Numbered from the stretch's first letter, positions 35,578 to 46,156 are shown. The stretch is 64,000 nucleotides of DNA from Xanthobacteraceae bacterium (GCA_029266425.1 JAQSWY010000001.1:62001-126000); one strand, 5' to 3'. Program-made: numbers and translations. Notes: generated by a model from the sequence alone, not told the origin.

Positions 35578-36327
35578 TCACCGCGACAGCGTCAGATGCC
35601 GGTTCAGCCGGCGCTCCAGCACGTTCCACACCCGGCGCACGATCTCGACCATGAGGAGGTAGAGCACCGCCGCCCAGAGATAGACTTCCATGTCGTAGGA
35701 GCGGGAGAAGGCGAGCCGCGTCACGCCCATCAGGTCGTAGACGGTGATGATGGAGGCGATCGAACTCGCCTTTATCATCAGCACCAGCTCGTTGCCGAGC
35801 GGGCGCAGGCCGATGCCGATCGCCTGCGGCAGGATCACCTTGCGATAGGCGAGGAAGGGCGACAGGCCGAGCGATTTCGCGCCCTCCATCTGGCCGACGG
35901 GGAGGGTCTCTATGCCGCCGCGCAATATCTCCGCCTGATAGGCCGCTGTGTTGAGCGTGAAGGTCAGCACCGCGCAGAAGAAGGCGTCGCGGAACAGCCA
36001 CCAGAGGCCGAGGCTCTCCAGCTCGGCACGGAACTGGCCGGCGCCGTAATAGACCAGGAAGGTCTGGGCGAGCAGCGGCGTGCCGCGGAAGAAATAGGAA
36101 TAGCCGAAGGCGAGTCGCGAGACGAACTTGTTGCCCTCCACCCGGGCGATGGCGAGCGGCACGGCGAGGATGGCGCCGCAGACCATCGAGATCGCCACCA
36201 GCTCCAGCGTCACGATGAGGCCGTCGATGAAGCGCGGGCCGTAGCGCTCCATCAATTCGGCATTGAAGCCGAGCACGTCCATCAGATTGAGGAAGCCGCT
36301 GCCGACGGCGGCGAGGAAGCCGTTCAT
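35578..36327 (-). CDS. Polar amino acid ABC transporter permease (HisM/GlnP type)
   Basis: A 249-residue inner-membrane protein with the amino-acid permease motif YSYFFRGTPLLAQTFLVYYG and EAA loop MEGAKSLGLSPFLAYRKVILPQA. Its ATG (36325-36327) overlaps the stop of the other permease by one base (TGATG). Confidence 0.92.
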   Translation of the reverse strand: MNGFLAAVGSGFLNLMDVLGFNAELMERYGPRFIDGLIVTLELVAISMVCGAILAVPLAIARVEGNKFVSRLAFGYSYFFRGTPLLAQTFLVYYGAGQFRAELESLGLWWLFRDAFFCAVLTFTLNTAAYQAEILRGGIETLPVGQMEGAKSLGLSPFLAYRKVILPQAIGIGLRPLGNELVLMIKASSIASIITVYDLMGVTRLAFSRSYDMEVYLWAAVLYLLMVEIVRRVWNVLERRLNRHLTLSR

Positions 36328-37052
36328 CAGGCCTTCCCTCCGACGCGCTTGTAGCCGCGGCTGGCCCTCGCCTCCGCACGGGTGAACACCGCGCTCGAGA
36401 GCATCGAGAAGACCAGATAGATCAGGCAGGCGACGAGATAGAAGAAGAAGGGCTGCTTGGTCACGCCGACCGCGATCGAGGTCTGGCGCATCAGGTCGGT
36501 GATGGCGATGACCGAGACCAGCGAGGTGTCCTTCAGGAGCACCAGCCAGTTGTTCGACAGCCCCGGCAACGCGACGCGCCAGAGCTGCGGGAACACCACC
36601 TTGCGGAACGATTGCCACGGCTTGAGGCCGAGCGCGGCGGCGGCTTCCTTCTGGCCGCGCGGCACCGAGCGGATGGCGGCGAGGAAGACCTCGCTGGAGA
36701 AGGCGCCGAGCACGAGGCCGAGCGCCGCCACGCCGGCGACGAACTGGTTCACCTCGATCGCCGCACCCTCGACGAACATGCCGGCGATCCGGGTGAGCAG
36801 CATCTGCCCGCCATAATAGACGATGAACAGCGTGAGCAGCTCGGGCAGGCCGCGGAACACGGTGGTGTAGAGATTGCCGAGCCCGCGCGCGATCGCGGAT
36901 CTGGAATCCTTGGCCAGCGCGACGAAGAGGCCGATGGCGAGGCCGACCGGCAGCGTCGCCAGGGCAAGCTGGATGGTGACGAGCGCGCCCTTGAGGATGT
37001 CGTCGCCCCAGCCCTTCTCGCCGAAGGAGAGCAGTTCGAGGAGCTCAAGCAT
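36327..37052 (-). CDS. Polar amino acid ABC transporter permease (HisQ type)
   Basis: The 241-residue partner permease has LYTTVFRGLPELLTLFIVYYGGQ and EAA loop KEAAAALGLKPWQSFRKVVFPQ. ATG 37052 is preferred over a GTG 12 nt upstream because GGTGGAG then sits at correct spacing. Confidence 0.9.
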   Translation of the reverse strand: MLELLELLSFGEKGWGDDILKGALVTIQLALATLPVGLAIGLFVALAKDSRSAIARGLGNLYTTVFRGLPELLTLFIVYYGGQMLLTRIAGMFVEGAAIEVNQFVAGVAALGLVLGAFSSEVFLAAIRSVPRGQKEAAAALGLKPWQSFRKVVFPQLWRVALPGLSNNWLVLLKDTSLVSVIAITDLMRQTSIAVGVTKQPFFFYLVACLIYLVFSMLSSAVFTRAEARASRGYKRVGGKA

Positions 37053-37072
37053 GGGGGGCTCCACCTTTGGCC

Positions 37073-37175
37073 GTCATCCCGGACCGCCGAAGGCCGATCC
37101 GGGATCGCAGGAAGGTACCGAGCGGGACTTCACGCGATCCCGGCTCTACGCCCTGCGGGCTCCGGCCGGGATGAC
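37073..37175. repeat. PAL-A palindromic repeat, copy 6
   Basis: A full copy inserted between the binding-protein and permease genes of one operon. It could set their expression ratio. Confidence 0.85.
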
Positions 37176-37313
37176 GGCTATCACAGGCCGTCTCGAATCC
37201 CACGCCGCGCATGGCGTGGACAGCCGGCTGGAAATGTCTGGCAAGGCTCATGGGAGGGAGGCACTCCGCAAAGGCGGGCCGCGCCGGATGACGGCGCGGT
37301 ATTTCATGGTGCC

Positions 37314-38090
37314 TCAATAAATGTCGAAGGGGAAATACTTCTCGTTGATCTTCTTGTACGTGCCGTCGAGCACGATCTCCTTGATCGCCCGGTTGAACAT
37401 GTCGACCAGGTCCTGGTCGCCCTTGCGCAGGCCGATGCCGACGCCCTCGCCGAAGTACTTCGGATCGGTGTAGTCGATGCCGACATATTCGCAGCACGAG
37501 CCTTCCTTGCTCTTCAGCCAGTCATACTGCACCGTCTTGTCCGCGAGCACGGCATCGAGGCGGCCATTGGCGAGATCGAGATTGGCTTCGTCCTGCTTGC
37601 CGTAGAGCTTCACCTGGACGCCGGCCTTGGCGAAGACGTCCTCAAGGAAATTGGCGTGGATGGTCGCGCTCTGCGCGCCCACGACCTTGCCCTTCAGCGC
37701 CGCCGGGCTGGTGTCGGTGATCTTCGACTCTTTGCGCGCGGTGAAGTTCGCCGTGCTGAAGTAATATTTGTCGGTGAAGGCGATCTGCTTCCTGCGCTCG
37801 TCGGTGATCGACATCGAGGCGACGATCGCGTCGTACTTGCCGGCCAGCAGCGCCGGGATGATGCCGTCCCACTCCTGCGCCTGGAAGGTGCAGGTCACCT
37901 TCAGCTTCTCGCAGAGCGCCTTGGCGATATCGATGTCGAAGCCCTTGAGCTCGCCCTTTTCGATATAGTTGAACGGCGGATAGGCGCCCTCGGTGCCGAT
38001 GCGAACCGTTTTCCAGTCCTTGGCGGCGGCAGCGGCGGCGCTCACTGCTACCATCAGGACTGCCGCGGCGATGCGGGAGGCGAGGCTCAT
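37314..38090 (-). CDS. Polar amino acid ABC transporter substrate-binding protein
   Basis: The 258-residue periplasmic protein has a signal peptide (SRIAAAVLMVAVSAAAAAA) and family-3 solute-binding motifs: IGTEGAYPPFNYIEKGELKGFDIDIAKAL, WDGIIPALLAGKYDAIVASMSITDERR and the C-terminal FNRAIKEIVLDGTYKKINEKYF. Ligands are basic or polar amino acids or opine-like compounds. AGAGGGGA precedes ATG 38090. No ATPase gene follows the two permeases in this window. Confidence 0.93.
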   Translation of the reverse strand: MSLASRIAAAVLMVAVSAAAAAAKDWKTVRIGTEGAYPPFNYIEKGELKGFDIDIAKALCEKLKVTCTFQAQEWDGIIPALLAGKYDAIVASMSITDERRKQIAFTDKYYFSTANFTARKESKITDTSPAALKGKVVGAQSATIHANFLEDVFAKAGVQVKLYGKQDEANLDLANGRLDAVLADKTVQYDWLKSKEGSCCEYVGIDYTDPKYFGEGVGIGLRKGDQDLVDMFNRAIKEIVLDGTYKKINEKYFPFDIY

Positions 38091-38332
38091 GCTGTTCCCC
38101 TCTGACGTTTCGTGCCGGGCGCTGAGTTTCGCCGCTGGCACCCCGATGCTGGCACTTTTCACACGGGGTGCGCAACAGGGTGCTGCATTCGTAATCAGTA
38201 TGACTATCTGTCTACTGGTTGGGCATTCGACTTCCATAAGCGAAGCCGATCGGACGACGGCGACCGGCGGGTTGACGGTGCTGCCGTTCCGGTGTCTCAA
38301 CCGATTGAAACTGTTCGAAACGGAATGCGACG

Positions 38333-39529
38333 ATGGCAACGGCTGATGACGTGAAGGCCCGGCTCTCCCAGGTGATGGCCCCCGACGGCCGACCGGTGAC
38401 GCAGGCGGGCGTGCTGTCCGAGATCCTGGTCTCGGACGGCAAGGTCTATCTCTCCCTCACCGTCGATGCCCAGGAGGCGCAGGCTTGGGAGCCGGTGCGC
38501 GCCGCGGTGGAGCGCACCGTGCGCGGCACCCCGGGGGTGACCTCGGCGCTGGTCGCGCTCACTGCCGAGCGCAAGGCGGGGAGCGCCCCCGCGGCGCCGG
38601 CCGGCGGCACCTCGACGACCCCGGTGCGGGTGTCGGGGCAGGGTGCGCAAGCCGGGGCGCATGCGGGACACGGCCATGCCGGGCACACCCATGCCGCGCC
38701 CCCGGCCGATCCGCAGAAGGAGGGCCGCGGCCTGCCCGGCGTCGGCGCCATCATCGCGGTGGCCTCGGGCAAGGGCGGCGTCGGCAAGTCGACGCTCGCT
38801 GCCAACCTCGCGCTCGGCCTCTCCTCGCTCGGCCTCAAGGTCGGCCTGCTCGATGCCGACATCTACGGCCCCTCGGTGCCGCGCCTGCTCGGCCTCAAGG
38901 GCCGGCCGACCGCGGAAGGGCGCATGCTGCAGCCGCTGGAGAGCTGGGGTCTCAAGGTGATGTCGATCGGCTTCCTCGTGGAGGAGGAGACGCCGATGAT
39001 CTGGCGCGGCCCGATGGTGATGTCGGCGATCAGCCAGATGCTGAAGGAGGTGAACTGGGCGCCGCTCGACGTGCTGGTGGTGGACATGCCGCCGGGCACC
39101 GGCGACGCGCAGCTCACCATGGCCCAGCAGGTGCCGCTCGCCGGCGCGGTGATCGTCTCCACCCCGCAGGACCTCGCGCTGATCGACGCCCGGCGCGGCA
39201 TTGCCATGTTCGACAAGGTGAATGTCCCCGTTCTCGGCGTGGTCGAGAATATGAGCTACTTCCTCTGCCCGCATTGCGGCGGCCGCTCGGACATTTTCGG
39301 CCATGGCGGCGCGAGGCACGAGGCGCAGCGCCTCGGCGTGCCCTTCCTCGGCGAGGTGCCGCTGCATCTGTCCATCCGCGAGACCTCGGACGCCGGCCGC
39401 CCGCTGGTGGTGACCGCCCCCGAGAGCGCGGAGGCCGAGGCGTATCGCGCCATCGCCCGCTCGGTGCACGGCGCGTTGACCGGCAAGAAGGCGGCGTATC
39501 GTCCCCCGCCGCGCATCGTCGTGGAGTAG
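38333..39529 (+). CDS. mrp: Mrp/NBP35-family iron-sulfur cluster carrier ATPase (ApbC)
   Basis: The 398-residue protein has an N-terminal MIP18-like domain (about 1-85), a histidine-rich linker (HAGHGHAGHTHAAP) and a P-loop ATPase with deviant Walker A ASGKGGVGKSTLA. DADIYGPSVPRLLGL, DMPPGTGDAQLT and the cluster-binding CPHC follow. It carries Fe-S clusters to apoproteins. It is divergent from the amino acid importer. Confidence 0.94.
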   Translation: MATADDVKARLSQVMAPDGRPVTQAGVLSEILVSDGKVYLSLTVDAQEAQAWEPVRAAVERTVRGTPGVTSALVALTAERKAGSAPAAPAGGTSTTPVRVSGQGAQAGAHAGHGHAGHTHAAPPADPQKEGRGLPGVGAIIAVASGKGGVGKSTLAANLALGLSSLGLKVGLLDADIYGPSVPRLLGLKGRPTAEGRMLQPLESWGLKVMSIGFLVEEETPMIWRGPMVMSAISQMLKEVNWAPLDVLVVDMPPGTGDAQLTMAQQVPLAGAVIVSTPQDLALIDARRGIAMFDKVNVPVLGVVENMSYFLCPHCGGRSDIFGHGGARHEAQRLGVPFLGEVPLHLSIRETSDAGRPLVVTAPESAEAEAYRAIARSVHGALTGKKAAYRPPPRIVVE

Positions 39530-39535
39530 CAAGCC

Positions 39536-39636
39536 GTCATCCCGGACGGCACCGCAGGTGCCGAGCCGGGATCGCGTGAAGTCCCGCACTTCACCTTCCT
39601 GCGATCCCGGATCGGCCTCCGGCCGTCCGGGATGAC
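39536..39636. repeat. PAL-A palindromic repeat, copy 7
   Basis: A full copy that starts 6 nt after the mrp stop codon. Confidence 0.85.
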
Positions 39637-39744
39637 GATTGCGGGAACGAAGGCCAACCCCCGCCAAAAGACGCATCGCGCCTCAGGTTGCGTTGCGAAA
39701 ACCCGTGGCGTACCTCTGTCATCGGAAAAGGGCATAAGCCCTAG

Positions 39745-40888
<1,144 letters not shown>

Positions 40889-40913
40889 GCGGGTGATCTG
40901 ACCCGAAAGCGAC

Positions 40914-40987
40914 GTCATGCCCGGGCTTGTCCCGGGCATCCACGTCTTTGGGCAAACGTGGATGGCCGGGACAAGCCCGGCCATGAC
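40914..40987. repeat. PAL-C palindromic repeat, copy 3
   Basis: The most regular PAL-C copy: GTCATGCCCGGGCTTGTC with a facing GACAAGCCCGGCCATGAC around an ACGT-rich centre. Confidence 0.85.
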
Positions 40988-41012
40988 GGGATGGAATGTT
41001 GTCCGGCTTCAA

Positions 41013-41112
41013 CATCCTTCGAGGCTCGCTCACGCTCGCACCTCAGGATGAGGTTGCCTTTATAGACGAGCCTCATCCTGAGGTGACCGGCGCAGCTGGG
41101 CCTCGAAGTATG
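41013..41112. repeat. PAL-B palindromic repeat, copy 5
   Basis: A full copy 25 nt beyond PAL-C copy 3; the right arm carries a mismatch (GAAGTATG). Confidence 0.8.
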
Positions 41113-41181
41113 TTGAAGCCGGGTAACCCAACCTTCTGATTGCACTGCGCCGCGCGGTGTTGCAAACATCCGCGCCTCACA

Positions 41182-41293
41182 GATCACGATGAATTTGAAT
41201 CGAGACGATCCAAATTCATGAACGTGATCGATTGCGGAAGACGAGAGCATGATGTCATCCGAAAACCGCTTCGCACTTTTCGGCATCATGCTC
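41182..41293. repeat. Composite double-hairpin element (RIME-like)
   Basis: The first hairpin runs from GATCAC (41182) to GTGATC (41229) with inner GAATTTG/CAAATTC. The second has GAGCATGATG (41245-41254) facing CATCATGCTC (41284-41293) and inner CCGAAAA/TTTTCGG. The second half resembles intergenic mosaic elements common in Rhizobiales. It is a single copy here and forms most of the leader of TRAP gene 2. Confidence 0.7.
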
Positions 41294-41312
41294 TAGCGCA
41301 GGGAATGCTCCC

Positions 41313-42401
41313 ATGAAGCGTCGCGACCTCATCCGATCCGCCGGCCTCGCCGCCGCCGCGACGACGCTCGCCGCTCCCGCCATCGCCCAATCCGCCCCGC
41401 AGGTGAAGTGGCGCCTCACCTCCAGTGTGCCCAAGGTGCTCGACGCCATTTTCGGCGCCAACGAGCTGGTGGCGAAATATGTGAGCGAGGCGACCGACGG
41501 GCGCTTCACCATAGAGAGCTTCGCCGCCGGCGAGATCGTGCCCGGCCTCACCGCGCTCGACGCGGTGCAGAACGGCACGGTGGAGTGCGCGCAGACCCCG
41601 CTCTATTACTATCTCGGCAAGGACCCGGCATTTGCCTGCTTCACGGCCATGCCGTTCGGGCTCAATGCCCGCCAGCAGAACGCCTGGTTCTATCATGGCG
41701 GCGGACGAGAATTGCAGGACGAGTTCCTCGCCCACTACAACCTCGTCGGCTTCCTCGGCGGCAATACCGGCACCCAGATGGGCGGCTGGTTCCGCAAGGA
41801 GATCAAGGACATCACCGATCTGCGCGGGCTGAAGTTCCGCATCGGCGGCATTGCCGGGCAGGTGGTGGCGAAGCTCGGCGTGGTGCCGCAGCAGATCGCG
41901 CCCGGGGATGTTTACTCAGCGCTGGAGAAGGGCAGCATCGATGCCTGCGAATGGGTCGGGCCCTATGACGACGAGAAGCTCGGCTTCGTGCGCGTCGCGC
42001 CCTATTACTATTACCCCGGCTGGTGGGACGGCGGTCCGACGATGCACATCATCGTCAACAAGCCGAAATGGGACGCCCTCCCGAAATCCTACCAGGCGAT
42101 CTTCGAAGCGGCCGCGGCTTACGCCAACGCCGACATGCTGGCCAAATACGACGCCCGCAACCCCGCGGCGCTGCGCCGGCTGGTGGCGGCGGGCGCGCAG
42201 CTGAAAGCCTTCCCGCAGAGCTTCCTCGACGCCTCCTGGACCGCGTCGAACGAGCTCTACGCCGAGATTTCCGCCAAGAACGCCAACTTCAAGAAGATAC
42301 TCGATGCCATGATCGCCTTCCGCAACGAGGAATATCTGTGGTGGCAGGTCGGGGAATATCCCTATGACGGCTACATGATCCGGGCGCGCTCGCGGGGTTA
42401 A
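41313..42401 (+). CDS. TRAP transporter substrate-binding protein (DctP/TakP type), paralogue 2
   Basis: The 362-residue protein is similar along its length to paralogues 1 and 3: Tat-type start [62 protein letters not shown]-type core and LWWQVGEYPYDGYMIRARSRG. At the ligand-contact region it has Cys-Glu where the others have Ala-Glu, a possible specificity difference. Confidence 0.92.
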   Translation: MKRRDLIRSAGLAAAATTLAAPAIAQSAPQVKWRLTSSVPKVLDAIFGANELVAKYVSEATDGRFTIESFAAGEIVPGLTALDAVQNGTVECAQTPLYYYLGKDPAFACFTAMPFGLNARQQNAWFYHGGGRELQDEFLAHYNLVGFLGGNTGTQMGGWFRKEIKDITDLRGLKFRIGGIAGQVVAKLGVVPQQIAPGDVYSALEKGSIDACEWVGPYDDEKLGFVRVAPYYYYPGWWDGGPTMHIIVNKPKWDALPKSYQAIFEAAAAYANADMLAKYDARNPAALRRLVAAGAQLKAFPQSFLDASWTASNELYAEISAKNANFKKILDAMIAFRNEEYLWWQVGEYPYDGYMIRARSRG

Positions 42402-42409
42402 CGACCGTC

Positions 42410-42509
42410 GTCATCCCGGCCGAAGCGCAACGTAGAGCCGGGATCGCGAGAAGGTGCCGTGCAACACCTTCCTACGATCCCGGATCGGCCTTCGGCCGTC
42501 CGGGATGAC
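42410..42509. repeat. PAL-A palindromic repeat, copy 8
   Basis: A full copy starting 9 nt after the stop of TRAP gene 2 and ending 34 nt before the start of TRAP gene 3. Confidence 0.85.
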
Positions 42510-42542
42510 GCTCAGCTGGAAAGAGAAAAAGAGGAAACGCGA

Positions 42543-43649
42543 ATGTCTCCAAACCCGCCGACCACCCGCCGCCGCCTGCTCAAGGGCGCCGGCCTCGCCG
42601 CCGCCGCCACCGCGGTGGCGTCCCCGGCTATTGCGCAATCGGCGCCGCAGGTGAAATGGCGGCTGACCTCGTCCTATCCGAAGTCGCTCGACACCATCTA
42701 CGGCACCTCCGAGGTGCTTTCGAAATATGTCCGCGAGGCCACCGACGGCAATTTCACCATCGATGTGTTCGCCCCCGGCGAGCTGGTGCCCGGCCTGCAG
42801 GCGTTCGACGCGGTGCAGAACGGCACCGTCGAGATGGCCCAGACCGCGCTCTATTATTACATCGGCAAGGATCCGGCCTTCGCCCCGTTCACCACCATGC
42901 CGTTCGGGCTGAACGCCCGCCAGCAGACCGCGTGGCTCTATCATGGCGGCGGGCTCGAGCTGCAGAATGCCTTCCTCACCAAGTACAATGTCATCGGCTT
43001 TGCCGGCGGCAATACCGGGGCGCAGATGGGCGGCTGGTTCCGCAAGGAGATCAAGGAGCTGTCCGATCTCAGCGGCCTGAAGATGCGCCTGCCCGGCCTC
43101 GCCGGCCAGGTGCTGGCGCGCCACGGCCTGGTGCCGCAGAACCTTGCCGGCGGCGATATCTATCCGGCGCTGGAAAAGGGCGTGATCGACGCCGCCGAAT
43201 TCGTCGGCCCGGTGGATGACGAGAAGCTCGGCTTCGTCCGCGTCGCGCCCTATTACTATTATCCCGGCTGGTGGGAGGGCGGCCCGACCATCCATTTCGT
43301 GGTCAATCTCGCCACCTGGAACAAGCTGCCGAAGAACTACCAGGCGGTGTTCCAGGCCGCCTCCGCCGCGGCCAACCAGGACATGCTGGCGAAATACGAC
43401 GCGCGCAACCCGGCGGCCCTGCGCCGGCTGGTGGCCGCCGGTGCGCAGTTACGCGCCTTCCCGGCACCGGTGATGGACGCCGCCTACAAGACCGCGACCG
43501 ATATGTTCGCCGAGATTGCGACCAAGAACGCCGAGTTCAAGACGATCTACGAATCGATGCTGAACTTCCGCAACGAGGAATATCTGTGGTGGCAGGTCGG
43601 GGAATATCCCTATGACGGCTACATGATCCGGGCGCGGACCAAGGGGTAG
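42543..43649 (+). CDS. TRAP transporter substrate-binding protein (DctP/TakP type), paralogue 3
   Basis: The 368-residue protein has Tat-type signal TTRRRLLKGAGLAAAATAVA and the core AEFVGPVDDEKLGFVRVAPYY. ATG 42543 is used because AGAGGAAA-type purines precede it and the upstream frame lies in the PAL-A repeat. Paralogue 3 differs from 1 and 2 at the WVGPYDDE motif (FVGPVDDE). Confidence 0.92.
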   Translation: MSPNPPTTRRRLLKGAGLAAAATAVASPAIAQSAPQVKWRLTSSYPKSLDTIYGTSEVLSKYVREATDGNFTIDVFAPGELVPGLQAFDAVQNGTVEMAQTALYYYIGKDPAFAPFTTMPFGLNARQQTAWLYHGGGLELQNAFLTKYNVIGFAGGNTGAQMGGWFRKEIKELSDLSGLKMRLPGLAGQVLARHGLVPQNLAGGDIYPALEKGVIDAAEFVGPVDDEKLGFVRVAPYYYYPGWWEGGPTIHFVVNLATWNKLPKNYQAVFQAASAAANQDMLAKYDARNPAALRRLVAAGAQLRAFPAPVMDAAYKTATDMFAEIATKNAEFKTIYESMLNFRNEEYLWWQVGEYPYDGYMIRARTKG

Positions 43650-43664
43650 CCCGTCCATTCATGC

Positions 43665-43765
43665 GTCATCCCGGACGGCACCGCAGGTGCCGAGCCGGGA
43701 TCGCGTGAAGTCTCGCTCGGCACCTTCCTACGATCCCGGATCGGCCTGCGGCCGTCCGGGATGAC
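43665..43765. repeat. PAL-A palindromic repeat, copy 9
   Basis: A full copy between the convergent TRAP gene 3 and EamA gene. Confidence 0.85.
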
Positions 43766-43792
43766 GGCTTATGGGAGTGGGAAGAAGTAGAC

Positions 43793-44698
43793 CTACTCCG
43801 CCGGCCCCGGCAGCGCCGCCTCCACCGCGCGCCGTCCCTCGCGGCGCTGGTTGCGCACGGTGTAGACGCCGGCGGCGATGATCAGCGCCATGCCGGCGAG
43901 CGCGATGGCGTCGGGGCGCATGTCGAACAGCCAGGCGCCGTAGGCGACCGCGAACGGCACATTGGCATAGCGGAACGGCGCCACCACCGACGGGTGGGCG
44001 GCGCGGAACGCCGAGATCACCAGCATGTGCCCGCAGATCAGCGTCACCGCGCCGAGGAACAGGATGGCATAGGCGGCGAGGTCCAGGCTCTGCCACGCCT
44101 CGAAGCCGCTGCCGACGAGGCCGGCCATCATGCCGAAGCAGGCGGTGACCAGGGTGACGATCAGCGTCGGCACATGGGCGGCGATGCGTCCGGTCACGAA
44201 ATCGCGGAACGAGATGAGGAAGGTGGAGACCACCGGCAGCAGTGCCGCCGCCTGGAAGGTGCCGGCCCCCGGCTTCACCACCAGCAGCACGCCGATGAAC
44301 CCCGCCGCCACCGCCAGCCAGCGCTTGCCGCCGATGCGCGTGCCGAGGAACAGCACCGCCGCCGCCATGGTGACCAGGGGCGACACCTGCATGATCGCCG
44401 AGGCGTCGGCGAGGCCGATGAAGCCGAGCGCGGTGATGTAGAGGAAGGCGCTCACCGCCTCGGCGCTGGAGCGCAGCAGCACCCGCTTGTCGGCGACGTG
44501 CCGCACGCCGGTGAGCTGGCCGCGCAGCCCGAGGATGATCGCCAGCATCAGCGCCGCCATCAGCCCGCGCACCGCGAGGATCTGCGAGGCCGGCATATGG
44601 GCGGCGGCGAGCTTCGAGCAGGCGTCGTTGGCGGCGAAAACGGCAGTGCCGGCAACCATGAGGAGGATGCCGCGCTGATTGGCCTGGGGCGTGAACAT
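43793..44698 (-). CDS. EamA-family (DMT) transporter
   Basis: The 301-residue protein has about ten membrane helices in two EamA repeats, for example IGLADASAIMQVSPLVTMAAAVLFLG and HPSVVAPFRYANVPFAVAYGAWLF. It is probably an exporter of small metabolites. ATG 44698 fits the family better than a TTG 33 nt upstream. Confidence 0.9.
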   Translation of the reverse strand: MFTPQANQRGILLMVAGTAVFAANDACSKLAAAHMPASQILAVRGLMAALMLAIILGLRGQLTGVRHVADKRVLLRSSAEAVSAFLYITALGFIGLADASAIMQVSPLVTMAAAVLFLGTRIGGKRWLAVAAGFIGVLLVVKPGAGTFQAAALLPVVSTFLISFRDFVTGRIAAHVPTLIVTLVTACFGMMAGLVGSGFEAWQSLDLAAYAILFLGAVTLICGHMLVISAFRAAHPSVVAPFRYANVPFAVAYGAWLFDMRPDAIALAGMALIIAAGVYTVRNQRREGRRAVEAALPGPAE

Positions 44699-44844
44699 GG
44701 GACGGACGCGGGAGGGATGCTTGGTGTGCAAACGATATGTCGCGCCTTCTAGCTGAAATTGCGGCGCGGTGCGCGGATCATGTGCGCGATTTGTTTCAGC
44801 GCGCTTACCGGGTGTGCTCGGCGTCTTCGGCCGCTCATTCCGCC

Positions 44845-44944
44845 GTCATCCCGGACGGCCGTCAAGCCGATCCGGGATCGTAGGAAGGTGCCGAGCGAGA
44901 CTGCACGTGATCCCGGCTCTTCGCTTCGCTGCGGCCGGGAAGAC
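44845..44944. repeat. PAL-A palindromic repeat, copy 10
   Basis: A full copy with a changed right end (CCGGGAAGAC). Confidence 0.8.
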
Positions 44945-44974
44945 GGTTGTGGGAAGGAGGTAAGGGCCTTGGGT

Positions 44975-46156
44975 TTACTCCGCCGCGCCCACCGCCGCGC
45001 CGATCACCTCGCCGCTCCGACGCTCCAGTGCCTGCGAGGCGAAGCACAGCGCAAATCCGCCGAGCGCCAGCGCCGCGCCGATCCACGGCAGGTCGGCATA
45101 GTTCATCCCCAGCGTCAGTGCCGCGCCGCCGATCCAGGCGCCGGAGGCGTTGCCGAGATTGAAGGCACCCTGGTTCAGGGTCGAGGCGAGGTTCGGCGCG
45201 CCGACTGCGGCGTCCACCACCCGGGTCTGGATCGGCGCCACCACGGCGAACACCAGCACGCCCCACAGCACCACGGTGACGATCGCGGCATATTCGAACG
45301 GCACGGTGAACACCATCACCGAGAGGATCACCGCGAGGCCGATGAAGATGCCCATCAGCGAGGGCATCAGCTTCCAGTCGGCGAGCTTGCCGCCGAGTAT
45401 GTTGCCGATGGTGATGCCGACGCCGAACAGCACCAGCACGAGGGTCACGGTGTGCGGGGTCAGCCCGGTCACCTCGCGCAGCAGCGGCGCGATATAGGTG
45501 AAGACGGTGAACAGGCTCGCCGAGGCCAGCACGCTCATGCCCATGGCGTAGAGCACCTGCGGGCGCTTCAACACCTTGAACTCGGAGAGGATGTTGCCGC
45601 TCGAATGCGGGATCGCCTTCGGCACCCACAGCGCGATGGCGGCGACCGCGAGGATGCCGATGATCACCACCGCCCAGAAGGTGGAGCGCCAGCCCATGGC
45701 CTGGCCGAGCGCGGTGCCGGCCGGCACGCCGAGCACATTGGCGAGCGTCAGCCCGGCGAACATCAGCGCGATGGCGCTGGCGCGCTGGCGCGGCGGCACC
45801 AGGCTCGCCGCGACCACCGCGCCGATGCCGAAGAAGGCGCCGTGGCAGAAGGCGGTGACGACCCGCGCGCCCATCAGCGTCCAGTAGTCGGGAGCGACGG
45901 CGCAGAGGAAATTGCCGAGCACGAACACGCTGGCGAGCCCGATCAGCGTCGCCTTGCGCGGCAGCGAGTTCGTGATGATGGCGACGATCGGCGCCCCGAT
46001 GACGACGCCGAGCGCATAGCCGGTGACGAGCATGCCGGCCGCCGGGATGGAGACATTCAGGTCCGCCGCCACTTCCGGCAGCAGCCCCATGATGACGAAT
46101 TCCGTGGTGCCGATGCCGAACGAGGCCATGGCAAGGGCAAGGAGCGGAAGCTGCAT
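44975..46156 (-). CDS. MFS transporter, AraJ/PbuE-like efflux permease
   Basis: The 393-residue protein has 12 predicted membrane helices, starting LALAMASFGIGTTEFVIMGLLPEVAADLNVS, the hallmark of the AraJ/DHA1 sugar or drug efflux group. The motif A-like loop reads LPRKATLIG. It likely exports drugs, sugars or nucleosides. Confidence 0.9.
   Translation of the reverse strand: MQLPLLALAMASFGIGTTEFVIMGLLPEVAADLNVSIPAAGMLVTGYALGVVIGAPIVAIITNSLPRKATLIGLASVFVLGNFLCAVAPDYWTLMGARVVTAFCHGAFFGIGAVVAASLVPPRQRASAIALMFAGLTLANVLGVPAGTALGQAMGWRSTFWAVVIIGILAVAAIALWVPKAIPHSSGNILSEFKVLKRPQVLYAMGMSVLASASLFTVFTYIAPLLREVTGLTPHTVTLVLVLFGVGITIGNILGGKLADWKLMPSLMGIFIGLAVILSVMVFTVPFEYAAIVTVVLWGVLVFAVVAPIQTRVVDAAVGAPNLASTLNQGAFNLGNASGAWIGGAALTLGMNYADLPWIGAALALGGFALCFASQALERRSGEVIGAAVGAAE

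Larger units (their letters stand above)
40889..41312. other. 424-nt intergenic region packed with repeats
   Basis: In order it holds PAL-C copy 3, PAL-B copy 5 and the composite hairpin element at 41182-41293. Only the last 19 nt, with the ribosome site of TRAP gene 2, look ordinary. Confidence 0.7.

Noticed and set aside
44769-44963. Small plus-strand frame between the EamA and MFS genes
   Set aside because: It crosses PAL-A copy 10 and has no ribosome site or similarity.
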